A DNA stretch of 64,000 nt from Streptomyces sp. LHD-70 (GTDB lineage Bacteria > Actinomycetota > Actinomycetes > Streptomycetales > Streptomycetaceae), in assembly GCF_031157275.1 (NCBI RefSeq), contig NZ_JAVIFW010000010.1, positions 62,001-126,000 of the forward strand, written 5' to 3'. Below the pieces are notes generated by a model. The model did no database searches, was not told the origin of the DNA, and saw nothing but the letters and a program-made list of their open reading frames with translations. Position numbers and translations under genes: made by a program. Below are positions 1 to 8,140 of this stretch, piece by piece (position 1 is the first letter of the stretch; the number at the start of each line of letters is the position of its first letter).

Positions 1-130
1 GCTGTTCGCCGGGCTGCTCGTGATGTCGCTGATCGGCGTCGTCCTGTTCGTGCTCGTGGAGATCGCCGAGAAGCTGCTGCTGCCCTGGCACGCGAGCCGC
101 CGGGACGCCTCGATGACGACCTCGTACTGA
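1..130 (+). CDS. ABC transporter permease, C-terminal fragment
   Basis: The reading frame that opens at base 2 gives about 42 residues and stops at 128-130. It ends with a hydrophobic segment (LLVMSLIGVVLFVLVEIAEK) followed by a short polar tail, as in the last membrane span of SsuC/TauC/ThiX-type permeases. The start lies outside the window. It is followed on the same strand by a substrate-binding lipoprotein and an ATPase, so it is most likely the membrane subunit of that importer. The identification rests on context and the hydrophobic end only. Confidence 0.7.
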   Translation, partial: LFAGLLVMSLIGVVLFVLVEIAEKLLLPWHASRRDASMTTSY

Positions 131-177
131 ACCGTCCAACTGCCGTTGTATTTCAGGCTTGTTGAGCCGCCGGAACC

Positions 178-222
178 CGTATTCGTACCCGTACTCGCAC
201 CCTTACTCGTACCCACAGCCCG
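178..222. repeat. 6/12-bp imperfect tandem repeat
   Basis: Between the permease stop and the binding-protein gene, the motif TCGTACCCGTAC is repeated imperfectly (tattcgtacccgtactcg and onward to about 222). Read on the plus strand it would give Tyr-Pro-Tyr-Ser units, but no gene is supported here. It lies 25 to 70 nt before the ATG of the lipoprotein gene. Confidence 0.7.
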
Positions 223-246
223 TCCCCTCGCGAAAGGGCCGCCCCG

Positions 247-1284
247 ATGACCCCGCGCAGAACCCAGACCGGCCGCACCCTGGCCGGACTCGTCCCGCTG
301 CTGCTCGTCGCCGCCACCGCATGCGGCGGGGACGACTCGGCGACGACCACCAGCGCCGACGGCAAGACCCTGGACAAGGTGACGCTGACCCTCAACTGGT
401 ACCCGTACGGCGAACACGCGCCGTTCTATTACGGCAAGAAGCAGAAGATCTTCGAGAAGCACGGCATCGACCTGCAGATACAGGCCGGCCAGGGCTCGCA
501 GAAGACCGTGCAGGCCACCGGCGCCGGACAGACCGACTTCGGCTGGGCCGACACCCCGGCCGTGCTCGCGGGCGTCGAGTCCGGTGTGCAGGTCAAGAGC
601 CTCGGGGTGTTCCTGCAGACCACGCCCGCGTCCGTGCAGTTCTTCGACGCCCAGGGCATCAAGGCCCCGGCCGACCTCAAGGGCAAGACGGTCGCGGGCA
701 CCACGGGTGACGCGTTGTCCCGTACGTTCCCGGCGTTCCTCAAGGCCAACGGGCTCTCCGAGAGCGACGTCAAGGTCCAGAACACCGACCCCGCGGGCAA
801 GATCGCCGCGGTGATCTCCGGCAAGACGGACGCGCTCCTCGGGTACGCGAGCGACCAGGGCCCGATCATGCAGGACAAGGCCAAGAAGGACGTCTCGTAT
901 CTGCGCTTCTCCGAGCACGGGCTCAACTTCTTCTCCAACGGCCTGATCACCGGCGAGCGCACCCTGAAGTCCGACAAGGACCTGGCCGCCCGGATGGCCA
1001 AGGCCGTCAGCGAGTCGTGGAGCGCCGCCGAGAAGTCGCCGGGACCCGCGGTCGCCGCGATGGACGGCGCCTCCGGTCAACTCCCGCCCGAGAAGGTCCT
1101 GGCGGAGCAGTTCGAGACCACCCTGACCCTGCTGCACACCAAGGCCACCGAGGGCAAGGCGCCCGGGGTGAACGACGAGGCCGACTGGCAGCAGACCATC
1201 GACGTGTTCAAGGAGGCGGGCATGGTGAAGAACGCCAAGCCGGTCACCGACTACTGGGCCTCGGACGCGGCCGTGAAGGGCTAA
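247..1284 (+). CDS. ABC transporter substrate-binding lipoprotein, NMT1/THI5-like
   Basis: A 345-residue extracytoplasmic binding protein. Residues 1-27 form a lipoprotein signal with the lipobox LLVAATAC before Cys27, then a Ser/Thr-rich linker. The mature part opens with LTLNWYPYGEHAPFYYGKK, the hallmark of the NMT1/THI5/SsuA-like family that binds thiamine precursors, riboflavin, sulfonates or similar small molecules. The start at 247 follows a weak purine stretch (gaaagggcc). The gene sits between a permease end and an ATPase gene only 4 nt downstream, so the three form one importer operon. The ligand cannot be read from sequence. I saw no thiamin pyrophosphate riboswitch upstream, so thiamine specificity is not supported. 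Confidence 0.9.
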   Translation: MTPRRTQTGRTLAGLVPLLLVAATACGGDDSATTTSADGKTLDKVTLTLNWYPYGEHAPFYYGKKQKIFEKHGIDLQIQAGQGSQKTVQATGAGQTDFGWADTPAVLAGVESGVQVKSLGVFLQTTPASVQFFDAQGIKAPADLKGKTVAGTTGDALSRTFPAFLKANGLSESDVKVQNTDPAGKIAAVISGKTDALLGYASDQGPIMQDKAKKDVSYLRFSEHGLNFFSNGLITGERTLKSDKDLAARMAKAVSESWSAAEKSPGPAVAAMDGASGQLPPEKVLAEQFETTLTLLHTKATEGKAPGVNDEADWQQTIDVFKEAGMVKNAKPVTDYWASDAAVKG

Positions 1285-1288
1285 CGAC

Positions 1289-2122
1289 ATGCCGACCTCG
1301 CCGAACGACATGAGCCTGCGCAAACCGTCAACTCCCGTGCACGGTGGGGCAGTTGCCGCCGTTGGGATCGACGCCGTCGACGTCCGCTTCCGTACGAAGA
1401 AGCGCGACGTCACGGCCTTGGCCGAGGTCTCGCTCGACGTGCGGATGGGCGAGTTCGTGGCCCTCGTCGGCCCCTCGGGCTGCGGCAAGTCCACGCTGCT
1501 CAAGCTGGTCGCCGGTCTGCTCGCCCCGTCCACGGGCGAGGTGCGGCTGCAGGGGGAGCGGGTGAGCGGGCCGCGCCACGACATCGGGTATGTGTTCCAG
1601 CGCGCCGCCCTCCTGGAGTGGCGCTCGGCCCGCCGCAACATCCTGCTCCAGGCCGAGATGCGCAGGATGCCGTCCGCGCAGGCCGCCGCCCGGGCCGACG
1701 AACTCATCGCCATGACCGGCCTGGAGGGCTTCGAGGACGCCTACCCGCACGAGCTGTCCGGCGGCATGCAGCAGCGCGTGGCCCTGTGCCGGGCCCTGCT
1801 GCACGAGCCGCCGGTGCTGCTCATGGACGAGCCGTTCGGCGCCCTCGACGCGCTGACCCGCGAGCAGATGAACATCGAGCTGCGCCGCATCTGGCGCGAG
1901 ACGGGCACGACGGTGCTGCTCGTCACGCACTCCATCGCGGAGGCGGTGTACCTCGCGGACCGCGTGGTCGTCATGAGCCCCCGCCCCGGCACGATCAGGG
2001 AGATCATCGACGTCGGGCTGCCCGCGGAGCGGGAGTACGGGGAAACGATGACCCGCCCCGAGTTCGCTTCGGCCACGGGGCATATCCGGGGGTTGTTGGG
2101 GAGTGTGGGGGTGGGGGGTTAG
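1289..2122 (+). CDS. ABC transporter ATP-binding protein (SsuB/TauB type)
   Basis: A 277-residue nucleotide-binding subunit. Walker A GPSGCGKST is at residues 61-69, the signature LSGGMQQR at about 156-163, Walker B VLLMDEPFG at about 176-184, and the switch His in LLVTHSIAEA. This arrangement is typical of the nitrate/sulfonate/taurine importer ATPases that pair with NMT1-like binding proteins. The first ATG (1289) is 4 nt after the binding-protein stop. An in-frame ATG at 1310 (MSLRK) is an alternative start. It ends just before a convergent terminator and completes the permease/binding protein/ATPase unit. Confidence 0.92.
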   Translation: MPTSPNDMSLRKPSTPVHGGAVAAVGIDAVDVRFRTKKRDVTALAEVSLDVRMGEFVALVGPSGCGKSTLLKLVAGLLAPSTGEVRLQGERVSGPRHDIGYVFQRAALLEWRSARRNILLQAEMRRMPSAQAAARADELIAMTGLEGFEDAYPHELSGGMQQRVALCRALLHEPPVLLMDEPFGALDALTREQMNIELRRIWRETGTTVLLVTHSIAEAVYLADRVVVMSPRPGTIREIIDVGLPAEREYGETMTRPEFASATGHIRGLLGSVGVGG

Positions 2123-2127
2123 GGGCT

Positions 2128-2142
2128 GGGGGCTCCGCCCCC
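2128..2142 (+). terminator. Short GC hairpin between convergent genes
   Basis: GGGGGC-TCC-GCCCCC lies a few bases after the ATPase stop, between convergent genes. It resembles the GGAGCCCCC core of the dispersed intergenic repeats at 31.7 and 51.2 kb. Likely transcription end, without a T-tract, as is common in streptomycetes. Confidence 0.6.
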
Positions 2143-2161
2143 GGGCCCTGTTTGACCCTGA

Positions 2162-2809
2162 CTACCCCTTGCGCAGCAGTAGTTGAACCTCCCGGAACTG
2201 CCGCTTGTCCGTCGGCTTCGGCTGCATCACCAGGCGGGCCACCTCCTCAAGGCCCAGCCCACGCAGCAGCTCCGCGAAGTGGTCCGGGCACCAGCGGTAC
2301 GCCGTCGCCACCACGTGGTCGTAGGACTGGGTCTCGATGTGGGTGCCGTCCGTGGCCGGGAAGTCGATCAGCAGGTGCCCGCCGGGAGCCAGCACCCGGG
2401 CGAACTCGGCCAGCACGGCGGGCAGTTCCGGCGGCGGGGTGTGGATCACGGACCACCGCGAGAGCACCCCGCCGAGCGCGCCGTCGGCGATGTCCAGGGC
2501 GGCCATCGAGCCGACCTCGAACCGCAGTCCGGGGTGCGCCTTGCGGGCCAGCTCGATCATCACGGGGGAGGCGTCCACGCCGAAGGCGGTCAGGCCGAGC
2601 CCGTCGAGGTGGGCGGTGAGGTCGCCGGGCCCGCAGCCGAGGTCCGCGACCGTCCCGTCGCCGTCCGCCCGGACCAGCTCCGCGAAGGCACTCAGGAGCC
2701 CACGCTCCAACGGCCGTTCGCGCAAGGGGTCCTGGAACGTCTCCGCGTACGTGGGAGCGATGGCGTCGTAGGCGTCACGGGTGGCGCGCAGCGTGGGGAG
2801 TTCGGTCAC
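2162..2809 (-). CDS. SAM-dependent methyltransferase, class I
   Basis: A small-molecule methyltransferase of about 215 residues. The AdoMet-binding motif I VADLGCGPGD is near residues 54-63, followed by acidic motif II (FGVDASPVM) and the post-motif region RWSVIHTPPPELPAVLAEFARVL. This is the Methyltransf_11/25 fold. I chose the GTG at 2809 (VTELPTLRATRDAYD), where similarity to the family begins. An upstream in-frame start at 2851 would add 14 residues without a clear ribosome-binding site. The gene is monocistronic and divergent from a GNAT acetyltransferase. The substrate is unknown. Confidence 0.85.
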   Translation of the reverse strand: MTELPTLRATRDAYDAIAPTYAETFQDPLRERPLERGLLSAFAELVRADGDGTVADLGCGPGDLTAHLDGLGLTAFGVDASPVMIELARKAHPGLRFEVGSMAALDIADGALGGVLSRWSVIHTPPPELPAVLAEFARVLAPGGHLLIDFPATDGTHIETQSYDHVVATAYRWCPDHFAELLRGLGLEEVARLVMQPKPTDKRQFREVQLLLRKG

Positions 2810-2907
2810 CGGAAGACCGTAACGCAGCCTCGGAAACGTCCCCGTAACCACTCGCCTCTACGATCTCCCCGACCACAGAGGGCGGCGAGAGCAGGCGGTA
2901 CGAGACG

Positions 2908-3459
2908 ATGAGCGCGCGCACGACTGAGCAGACGGCACCGACGACGGCAGCCGCCGAACTGCTCTGCGGCGCTCAACTCCACGCTTTGAACGCCGAGTTC
3001 ACCGACCTGCTGCTCGACATCGTGCACGGCGGCAACTCCCTAGGCTTCCTCGCACCCCTGGACCGCGCCGAGGCCGAGACCTGGTGGCGCGGGCGGGCCG
3101 CCGAGGTGGACGGAGGCGGGCTGCTGCTGCTCGCCGTACGGCACGAGGGGCGGGTCGTCGGCACCGTAGGCGTCGACCTGGTCGACAAGGCCAACGGGCG
3201 GCACCGCGCCGAGATCGTCAAGCTGATGGTGCACAGCTCGGCGCGCGGGCTCGGGCTCGGTCGGACACTCCTGGCCGCCGCCGAGCGGGCCGCGGCCGAG
3301 CGGGGCGTGACCCTGCTCGTACTCGACACCGAGACCGGCAGCACCGCCGAGGGCTTCTACGCCGCGGCCGGCTGGACCCGGGTCGGCACCATCCCCGACT
3401 TCGCGGCCGACCCGCAGGGCACGCTGCGTCCGACGACGCTGTTCTACAAGCAGCTGTAG
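2908..3459 (+). CDS. GNAT family N-acetyltransferase
   Basis: A 183-residue acetyltransferase expected to transfer acetyl from acetyl-CoA to an amine. The GNAT core is visible: the strand VVGTVGVDLV, then the acetyl-CoA pyrophosphate loop in VKLMVHSSARGLGLGRTLL (the Q/RxxGxG/A motif as RGLGLG), and the C-terminal GFYAAAGW segment. The ATG at 2908 is at the end of a short intergenic region shared with the divergent methyltransferase. The substrate is not predictable; small molecules and antibiotics are both possible in this family. Confidence 0.88.
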   Translation: MSARTTEQTAPTTAAAELLCGAQLHALNAEFTDLLLDIVHGGNSLGFLAPLDRAEAETWWRGRAAEVDGGGLLLLAVRHEGRVVGTVGVDLVDKANGRHRAEIVKLMVHSSARGLGLGRTLLAAAERAAAERGVTLLVLDTETGSTAEGFYAAAGWTRVGTIPDFAADPQGTLRPTTLFYKQL

Positions 3460-3477
3460 CCACCCGGGACCGGGAAA

Positions 3478-3504
3478 GGGGGCGCCGCACCGAGCGACGC
3501 CCCC
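3478..3504. terminator. Hairpin terminator between convergent genes
   Basis: GGGGGCG (3478-3484) pairs with CGCCCCC (3498-3504) across a 13-nt loop. It lies 19 nt after the acetyltransferase stop and 21 nt from the end of the convergent isomerase-like gene, so it can serve both. Confidence 0.65.
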
Positions 3505-3524
3505 GGGGTGAGACTTCCCGTTGC

Positions 3525-4391
3525 TCAGTACCGCAACGCCGCCAAGTACCCGTAACTGTTGCGGGCCGTGGCGAACGGATCAGCCGGCGAGTCGTGCTCC
3601 ACCAGCCACTGCTTGACCCCGCCGACATGCGCGTGCCGGAACATCGCGGCGAAGTCCAGGACCCCGGAGCCGACGTCGGTGAACGAGCCGTCCGGTGCCA
3701 TGTCCTTCACATGCAGCGCCGGGAAACGCCGCGGATGCCGCACGAAATACCCGGCCGGGTCCGCGTCCCCCTTCGCCGCCCAGTACACGTCCAGCTCGAA
3801 GCCGACCAACTCCGGATCGGTCTCCCGTACGAGGATGTCGTAGAGCACCTCGCCGTCCACCGTGGCGTGGTCCCCGCCGTGATTGTGGAAGAGGAGCCGC
3901 CCGAGACCGGCCTCGCGGGAAGCCTGGCCGATCCGGTTGAACTCCCGTGCCACCTCCCGGAATCCGGCCGGTGTGTGCAGCGACCCCCGCAGGCTCGGCA
4001 CCACCGGCCACTTCGCGCCGAGCGTGTGCAGATCCGCGAGCGCCTGCGCGAGACCGGGGCCCCGCAGCGTGTCGTACGAGACATGCTCCAGGACCGCCCG
4101 CAGGCCGGTGGCGTCCAGCATGCGCCGGATGTCGGCCGCACTGTTCCCGTGCCGTCCGCTCACGCCGACCGTCGCGTACCCGATCTCGGCGAGCCGCTCC
4201 AGCGTGCCGTGGAAGTCCGCGGCCAGCGGGCCGCGCATCGTGTACAGATGCATGCCGATGCCGCCGCGCGGAATGCGCCGCCGCCCCTCGGCGACCGCGG
4301 GCGCGGGGGACGCCGCGACCGCGGCCGCCGCGAGGCCGAGCGACGTACCGAGAAACGCACGCCGTGTGGCCGTACGCGATCTCAACTCCAT
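3525..4391 (-). CDS. Secreted sugar phosphate isomerase/epimerase-like TIM-barrel protein
   Basis: A 288-residue protein of the xylose isomerase-like TIM barrel family (AP endonuclease 2 superfamily). A twin-arginine signal opens it (TATRRAFLGTSLGLAAAAVAA), so it is probably exported folded. Metal-site motifs typical of the family are visible in LLFHNHGGDH, GFELDVYW, LHVKDM and WLVEHD. I chose the ATG at 4391 because GAGGAAGG lies 7 nt upstream and the Tat motif follows at once. A GTG at 4430 would overlap the upstream gene and reads through a 24-bp tandem duplication. It follows the large ThuA protein gene closely, and these partners often co-occur in secreted sugar-oxidation loci. The substrate is unknown. 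Confidence 0.88.
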   Translation of the reverse strand: MELRSRTATRRAFLGTSLGLAAAAVAASPAPAVAEGRRRIPRGGIGMHLYTMRGPLAADFHGTLERLAEIGYATVGVSGRHGNSAADIRRMLDATGLRAVLEHVSYDTLRGPGLAQALADLHTLGAKWPVVPSLRGSLHTPAGFREVAREFNRIGQASREAGLGRLLFHNHGGDHATVDGEVLYDILVRETDPELVGFELDVYWAAKGDADPAGYFVRHPRRFPALHVKDMAPDGSFTDVGSGVLDFAAMFRHAHVGGVKQWLVEHDSPADPFATARNSYGYLAALRY

Positions 4392-4434
4392 GGAAACCTT
4401 CCTCACTTGATCCACGGAAACCTCCCTCACTTGA
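4387..4434. repeat. 24-bp tandem duplication spanning a gene junction
   Basis: Units 4387-4410 and 4411-4434 are identical except for two positions. One unit holds the ATG and ribosome-binding site of the isomerase-like gene; the other holds the last codons and stop of the ThuA-domain gene plus a second, GTG-type start with the same spacing. The duplication is in frame and creates alternative starts. Confidence 0.9.
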
Positions 4435-7400
4435 CCGTGACCCGGACCGAGCCGGTCGTGGTGTCACCCTTGTCGTCCGTGACCGTCAGACGCGCGGTGT
4501 AACTGCCCTTGCGGGCGTACGTGTGCTCAGCGGTGGCGCCCTCCTCGCCCGCGGGCTTCGCGTTGTCGCCGAAGTCCCAGTGGTACGAGGCGACTTGGCG
4601 ACCGGGAAGCAGGTTCACCGAGCTCGACAGCTTCACCGCGAGCGGCGCACCACCCTCCGCGGGCGCGGCCTCGACGCCGACCTGGGACGCGGGCTGCTGC
4701 TCCACGCCGTGCCCGTTGAAGTGCAGCCAGTCCAGGGCGAGCAGATCGGGCTTGCCGTCGGCCCACTCGGGGTTGGTGAACACCGCGTACAACGAGACGC
4801 TCTTGCCCGGGTCCTTCAGCTCCACGGTCGGGGAGACGACGTTGCCCCAGCCGCCCGTGTCCGGCACCGAGACCTTGCCGAGCAGCTCGCCCGTGGGGGA
4901 GTCGGCGCGGAACTCGATGTCGCCGCCGAGCCCGGCCGACGCGGCGCCGACCGTCACGGACTCGACGCCCTTGAGGTGCGTGGGCGCGAAGCTGACCCAG
5001 TCGCCGTGCTCGATCTCGGACAGGCGTTTGCCGCCCGAGGCGTCCTCGTGTGAGGCCGGCTCGGCACCGCCGTGCGCCCCGCCGGTCTTCGTGAAGTGCT
5101 CGGCCTCCCGGAACGAGGTCCGCAGCGTGAGCGCGTCGGACCCGGTGAGCGCGGGCACCCCGTCGGGGCCGCCCTTGTCCTCGTATTGGGCGGTGATGCC
5201 GTAGTACAGGTTCTGTCCCGGGCCGTGGCTGTCGCCGGCGTCCGTGGCGATCTTCCCCTCGCAGCCGGTGTAGTTGTCCAGCGGGTGCAGATGGGAGTCA
5301 TGGCCGAGCTGCGACTGCACCACGACCCGCGAGCAGTCGATCTTCCCGTCCTCCGGGTCCGTGACCTTGACCTTGAACGGGATGGTGTCGCCGAAGGAGA
5401 ACATCCCGCCGTCGTCCGGTGTCTGGACCGTCACCTCGGGCCGGGTGTTGCCGACGGTCACCTCCTGCACGGCGAGTGCCGTCAGCCCCTTCGGTCCGGT
5501 CACCTTCAGAAGCGCGTTGAAGCGGCCGTTCTTCTCGTACGTGTGGGTGGGCTCGGCCTCGGTCGAGTCGGTCGTGCCGTCCCCGTCGAAGTCCCAGGCG
5601 TACGTCACCGGGGTGCCGTCGGGCAGCCCCGATCCCTTGCTGGAGAACTTCACGGTGAGCGGCCCTGGGCCGTTGTCGGGCGAGGCGGAGATCCGTGCGT
5701 CCGGCAGCCGGTCGTCGCCGACGTAGTCGATGCGGTAGATGCCCGCACCTTCGTTGGCGCCGCCGCGCCCGGTGCCGCTGCCGACCCCGAAGTCGATCAC
5801 GTAAAGGGCGCCGTCAGGACCGAAATCCGCGTCGAAAGGCTGATTCCACTTCATGTCCTCGAAGACCGAGTTGATGGAATGCAGATCCCCGGCCTTGGCG
5901 GGCTGGAAGCGCGGGTCCTGGAATGTCTGGTCCTTCTGCTGGATCGAGAAGGACTTGAAATACTTCCGGGTCAGCTCGTAGTTCAGCCACTTCCCCTCGA
6001 ACGCCTCGGGGAACTTCGTGCGGTACGAGTTGTCCGCGTCGTAGTCGTACACGGGACCGCTCATCGGGCCGCCGCCCCCGGTGCCCAGCTCGGGGAACTC
6101 CTTCGACTCGGAGTAGGCGTACCAGACCAACGCGGGCTCTGTGGGCGGGAGTTCGCGCAGGCCGGTGTTGTTGGGGGAGTCGTTGACCGGTTTGGCGCAG
6201 TCGAATTTCTCCCCGGACGTCTTCGTCGCGAAGTCGTAGTCGTTGAACGGGGTGTTGTTGCCGATGCAGTACGGCCAGCCGTAGTTGCCCGCCTTGGTGA
6301 TGCGGTTGTACTCGACGGTGCCCTCGGGGCCACGGTCCGGCTTGGCGCTGCGGGCGTCGGGTCCGTAGTCCGCGACGAGCAGGGCGCCGCTCAGCGGGTC
6401 CGTGGTGATGCGGAACGGATTGCGCATGCCCATCGCGTAGATCTCGGCGCGGGTCTTCTCGGTGCCGGGCGCGAACAGATTGCCCTCGGGGACCGAGTAA
6501 CTCCCGTCGTCCTTCGGCGTGATGCGCAGAACCTTGCCGCGCAGGTCGTTGGTGTTGCCCGCGGTGGCCTGGGCGTCCCAGGCGCGCCGGCCCTCGCGCT
6601 CGTCGATCGGCGCGAATCCGTCCGAGGCGAACGGGTCGGTGTTGTCGCCCGTCGCCACGTACAGATCGCCCTTCTTGTCGAAGGCGATCGACCCGGCCAT
6701 ATGCGAATTGGCGCGGCCCTCGTTCCGGAACGTCGGAATGGTGAGGAGGCGCTTCTCGGAGGCCATGTCGACCTTGCCGCCGCTCTCCGTGAACCGCGAG
6801 AGATTCAGCCGCTTCTCGGTCTTGTCCGAATGCAGCAGATACAGCCAGTGGTTGTCCTGGAACTTCGGATCGAGCGCGAGACCCAGCAGGCCGTCGGACT
6901 GGCTCGTCATCTCCGGCGTGTAGTCGAAGTCCAGGGCCGTGCTGACCCGCAGCGTCTCCTGGTCGATGACCTTCAGCTTGCCGGTCCGCTGGATGAAGAA
7001 CACCCGCCGGTCCGGCGCCACCGCCAGCTCGAACGGGTCGGCGAGATCCTCGGTGGCGAGCGGCGTGCGCTGGAACGCGCCGGTCTTGGTGGCCGTGCAG
7101 TCACCGGACTTCGCGCCCGCCGCCCACTCGATGCCGCCCAGCAGATGCTTGAGGAAGCCTTCCTCGGAGAACGCCGCCTTGTCGTGCCCGCCGGCCGTGA
7201 ACCAGGACCGGCCGCCGTCGTAGTTCTGACACCACGACCACGGGTGGTCGACGCCCTCGTCCAGGCCGTCGACGCCGTCACGCACCTTGATCTGCGCGAG
7301 GGTGTGCACCTTGCCGGTCGGATTGGCGCGCCAGTTGTACCACTCCTCGCTGCGCTCCCACAGCTCGGGCAGGCCCTTCGTGGACGGGTGCGCCTGGTCG

Positions 7401-7891
7401 AGGACCTTGATCCGGCCCGTCTGCACGGGCGGGTGCTTGTCGAAGATCGCGCCGACCAGACCCTCGTACCACTCCCAGTCGCGCTCGCTCGCCGACGCGG
7501 CGTGCAGGCCGACCCAGCCGCCACCGCCGCGGATGTACTTCTGCAGGGCGGCGCGCTGCTCGGCGTTCAGCAGATCGCCTTTCTCCGGCGTGGAGTTGGT
7601 GTTGTTGAACACCACGGTCTGGAAGCGGGCGAGGTTGGCGTCGGTGAACGCGCCCGCGTCGTCGGTCGCCTCCACCTCGAAGCCGTGCTCGCTGCCCAGC
7701 TTCTTGATCGCGTCGATCCCCGCGGGGATGGAGTCGTGGGAGAAGTTCGTCACTTTCGAGAAGACAAGCACGCGAAAAGGCGCCGCCTGCGCGGAAGTCG
7801 GGACAGAGGTGACTCCCAGAGCGAGGATCAGCGCCAGTAACGCGAGCAGCGTGACGAGTGGTCTTCGGACGGTACCTGCCGGATGACTCAT
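4427..7891 (-). CDS. Very large secreted ThuA / sugar dehydrogenase / PKD / CBM6-like protein
   Basis: A 1154-residue secreted multidomain protein. Residues 1-37 are a Sec signal peptide ending AQAAP. A ThuA-like (trehalose-utilisation, glutamine amidotransferase-fold) domain follows at about 38-255 (RVLVFSKVTNFSHDSI, GGGWVGLHAAS). A PQQ-dependent glucose/sorbosone dehydrogenase-like beta-propeller spans about 275-710 (DGLLGLALDPKF, VADYGPDARS). A PKD domain is at about 735-820 (YAWDFDGDGTTDS), a CBM6-like carbohydrate-binding region at about 960-1075, and a second PKD domain at the C-terminus (YHWDFGDNAKP). It probably acts on polysaccharide or sugars outside the cell. GGGAGC precedes the ATG at 7891. 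A LacI-type palindrome lies about 65 bp upstream. The exact reaction of such fusions is not established. Confidence 0.88.
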   Translation of the reverse strand: MSHPAGTVRRPLVTLLALLALILALGVTSVPTSAQAAPFRVLVFSKVTNFSHDSIPAGIDAIKKLGSEHGFEVEATDDAGAFTDANLARFQTVVFNNTNSTPEKGDLLNAEQRAALQKYIRGGGGWVGLHAASASERDWEWYEGLVGAIFDKHPPVQTGRIKVLDQAHPSTKGLPELWERSEEWYNWRANPTGKVHTLAQIKVRDGVDGLDEGVDHPWSWCQNYDGGRSWFTAGGHDKAAFSEEGFLKHLLGGIEWAAGAKSGDCTATKTGAFQRTPLATEDLADPFELAVAPDRRVFFIQRTGKLKVIDQETLRVSTALDFDYTPEMTSQSDGLLGLALDPKFQDNHWLYLLHSDKTEKRLNLSRFTESGGKVDMASEKRLLTIPTFRNEGRANSHMAGSIAFDKKGDLYVATGDNTDPFASDGFAPIDEREGRRAWDAQATAGNTNDLRGKVLRITPKDDGSYSVPEGNLFAPGTEKTRAEIYAMGMRNPFRITTDPLSGALLVADYGPDARSAKPDRGPEGTVEYNRITKAGNYGWPYCIGNNTPFNDYDFATKTSGEKFDCAKPVNDSPNNTGLRELPPTEPALVWYAYSESKEFPELGTGGGGPMSGPVYDYDADNSYRTKFPEAFEGKWLNYELTRKYFKSFSIQQKDQTFQDPRFQPAKAGDLHSINSVFEDMKWNQPFDADFGPDGALYVIDFGVGSGTGRGGANEGAGIYRIDYVGDDRLPDARISASPDNGPGPLTVKFSSKGSGLPDGTPVTYAWDFDGDGTTDSTEAEPTHTYEKNGRFNALLKVTGPKGLTALAVQEVTVGNTRPEVTVQTPDDGGMFSFGDTIPFKVKVTDPEDGKIDCSRVVVQSQLGHDSHLHPLDNYTGCEGKIATDAGDSHGPGQNLYYGITAQYEDKGGPDGVPALTGSDALTLRTSFREAEHFTKTGGAHGGAEPASHEDASGGKRLSEIEHGDWVSFAPTHLKGVESVTVGAASAGLGGDIEFRADSPTGELLGKVSVPDTGGWGNVVSPTVELKDPGKSVSLYAVFTNPEWADGKPDLLALDWLHFNGHGVEQQPASQVGVEAAPAEGGAPLAVKLSSSVNLLPGRQVASYHWDFGDNAKPAGEEGATAEHTYARKGSYTARLTVTDDKGDTTTGSVRVTVK

Positions 7892-7954
7892 GGGCGCTCC
7901 CTGTGCTCGGGGGACGGAACAGCTACGGGTGCCGGAGAGGTGCCAAGGAAGCGT

Positions 7955-7968
7955 AGAAAGCGCTTTCT
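7955..7968. promoter_or_regulatory. Perfect 14-bp palindrome, LacI-family-type operator
   Basis: AGAAAGCGCTTTCT is a perfect palindrome centred on GC, the form bound by LacI/CcpA-family repressors. It is 64 bp upstream of the ThuA-protein ATG and 173 bp before the hydrolase gene. No regulator gene is adjacent; the nearest LacI-family gene is at 19.6-20.6 kb, whose own putative site has a different sequence. Confidence 0.6.
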
Positions 7969-8140
7969 TGGCGGCGTCGTTCAGCGTAGGTTCCCGGGTT
8001 CCGGGGGGTCAATGGTGCGTCGCCTGTGGCGTAGGGCTGGTGTGCACCGCCCCGTACGGGGGAGGGTCGTGCCCAGGGGGCGTCTCCCCGTCTCCCCGAC
8101 CGGAACGACCCGCTCAGGCACAGCGAAGGAGCCGTACTCG

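Noticed and set aside
131..246. Thiamin pyrophosphate or other riboswitch before the NMT1-like gene
   Set aside because: No THI-box sequence; only a short simple repeat is present.
5072..7840. A 922-codon open frame on the plus strand opposite the ThuA gene
   Set aside because: Arg/Val/Gly-rich shadow of a GC-biased gene, with no ribosome-binding site or recognisable domain.
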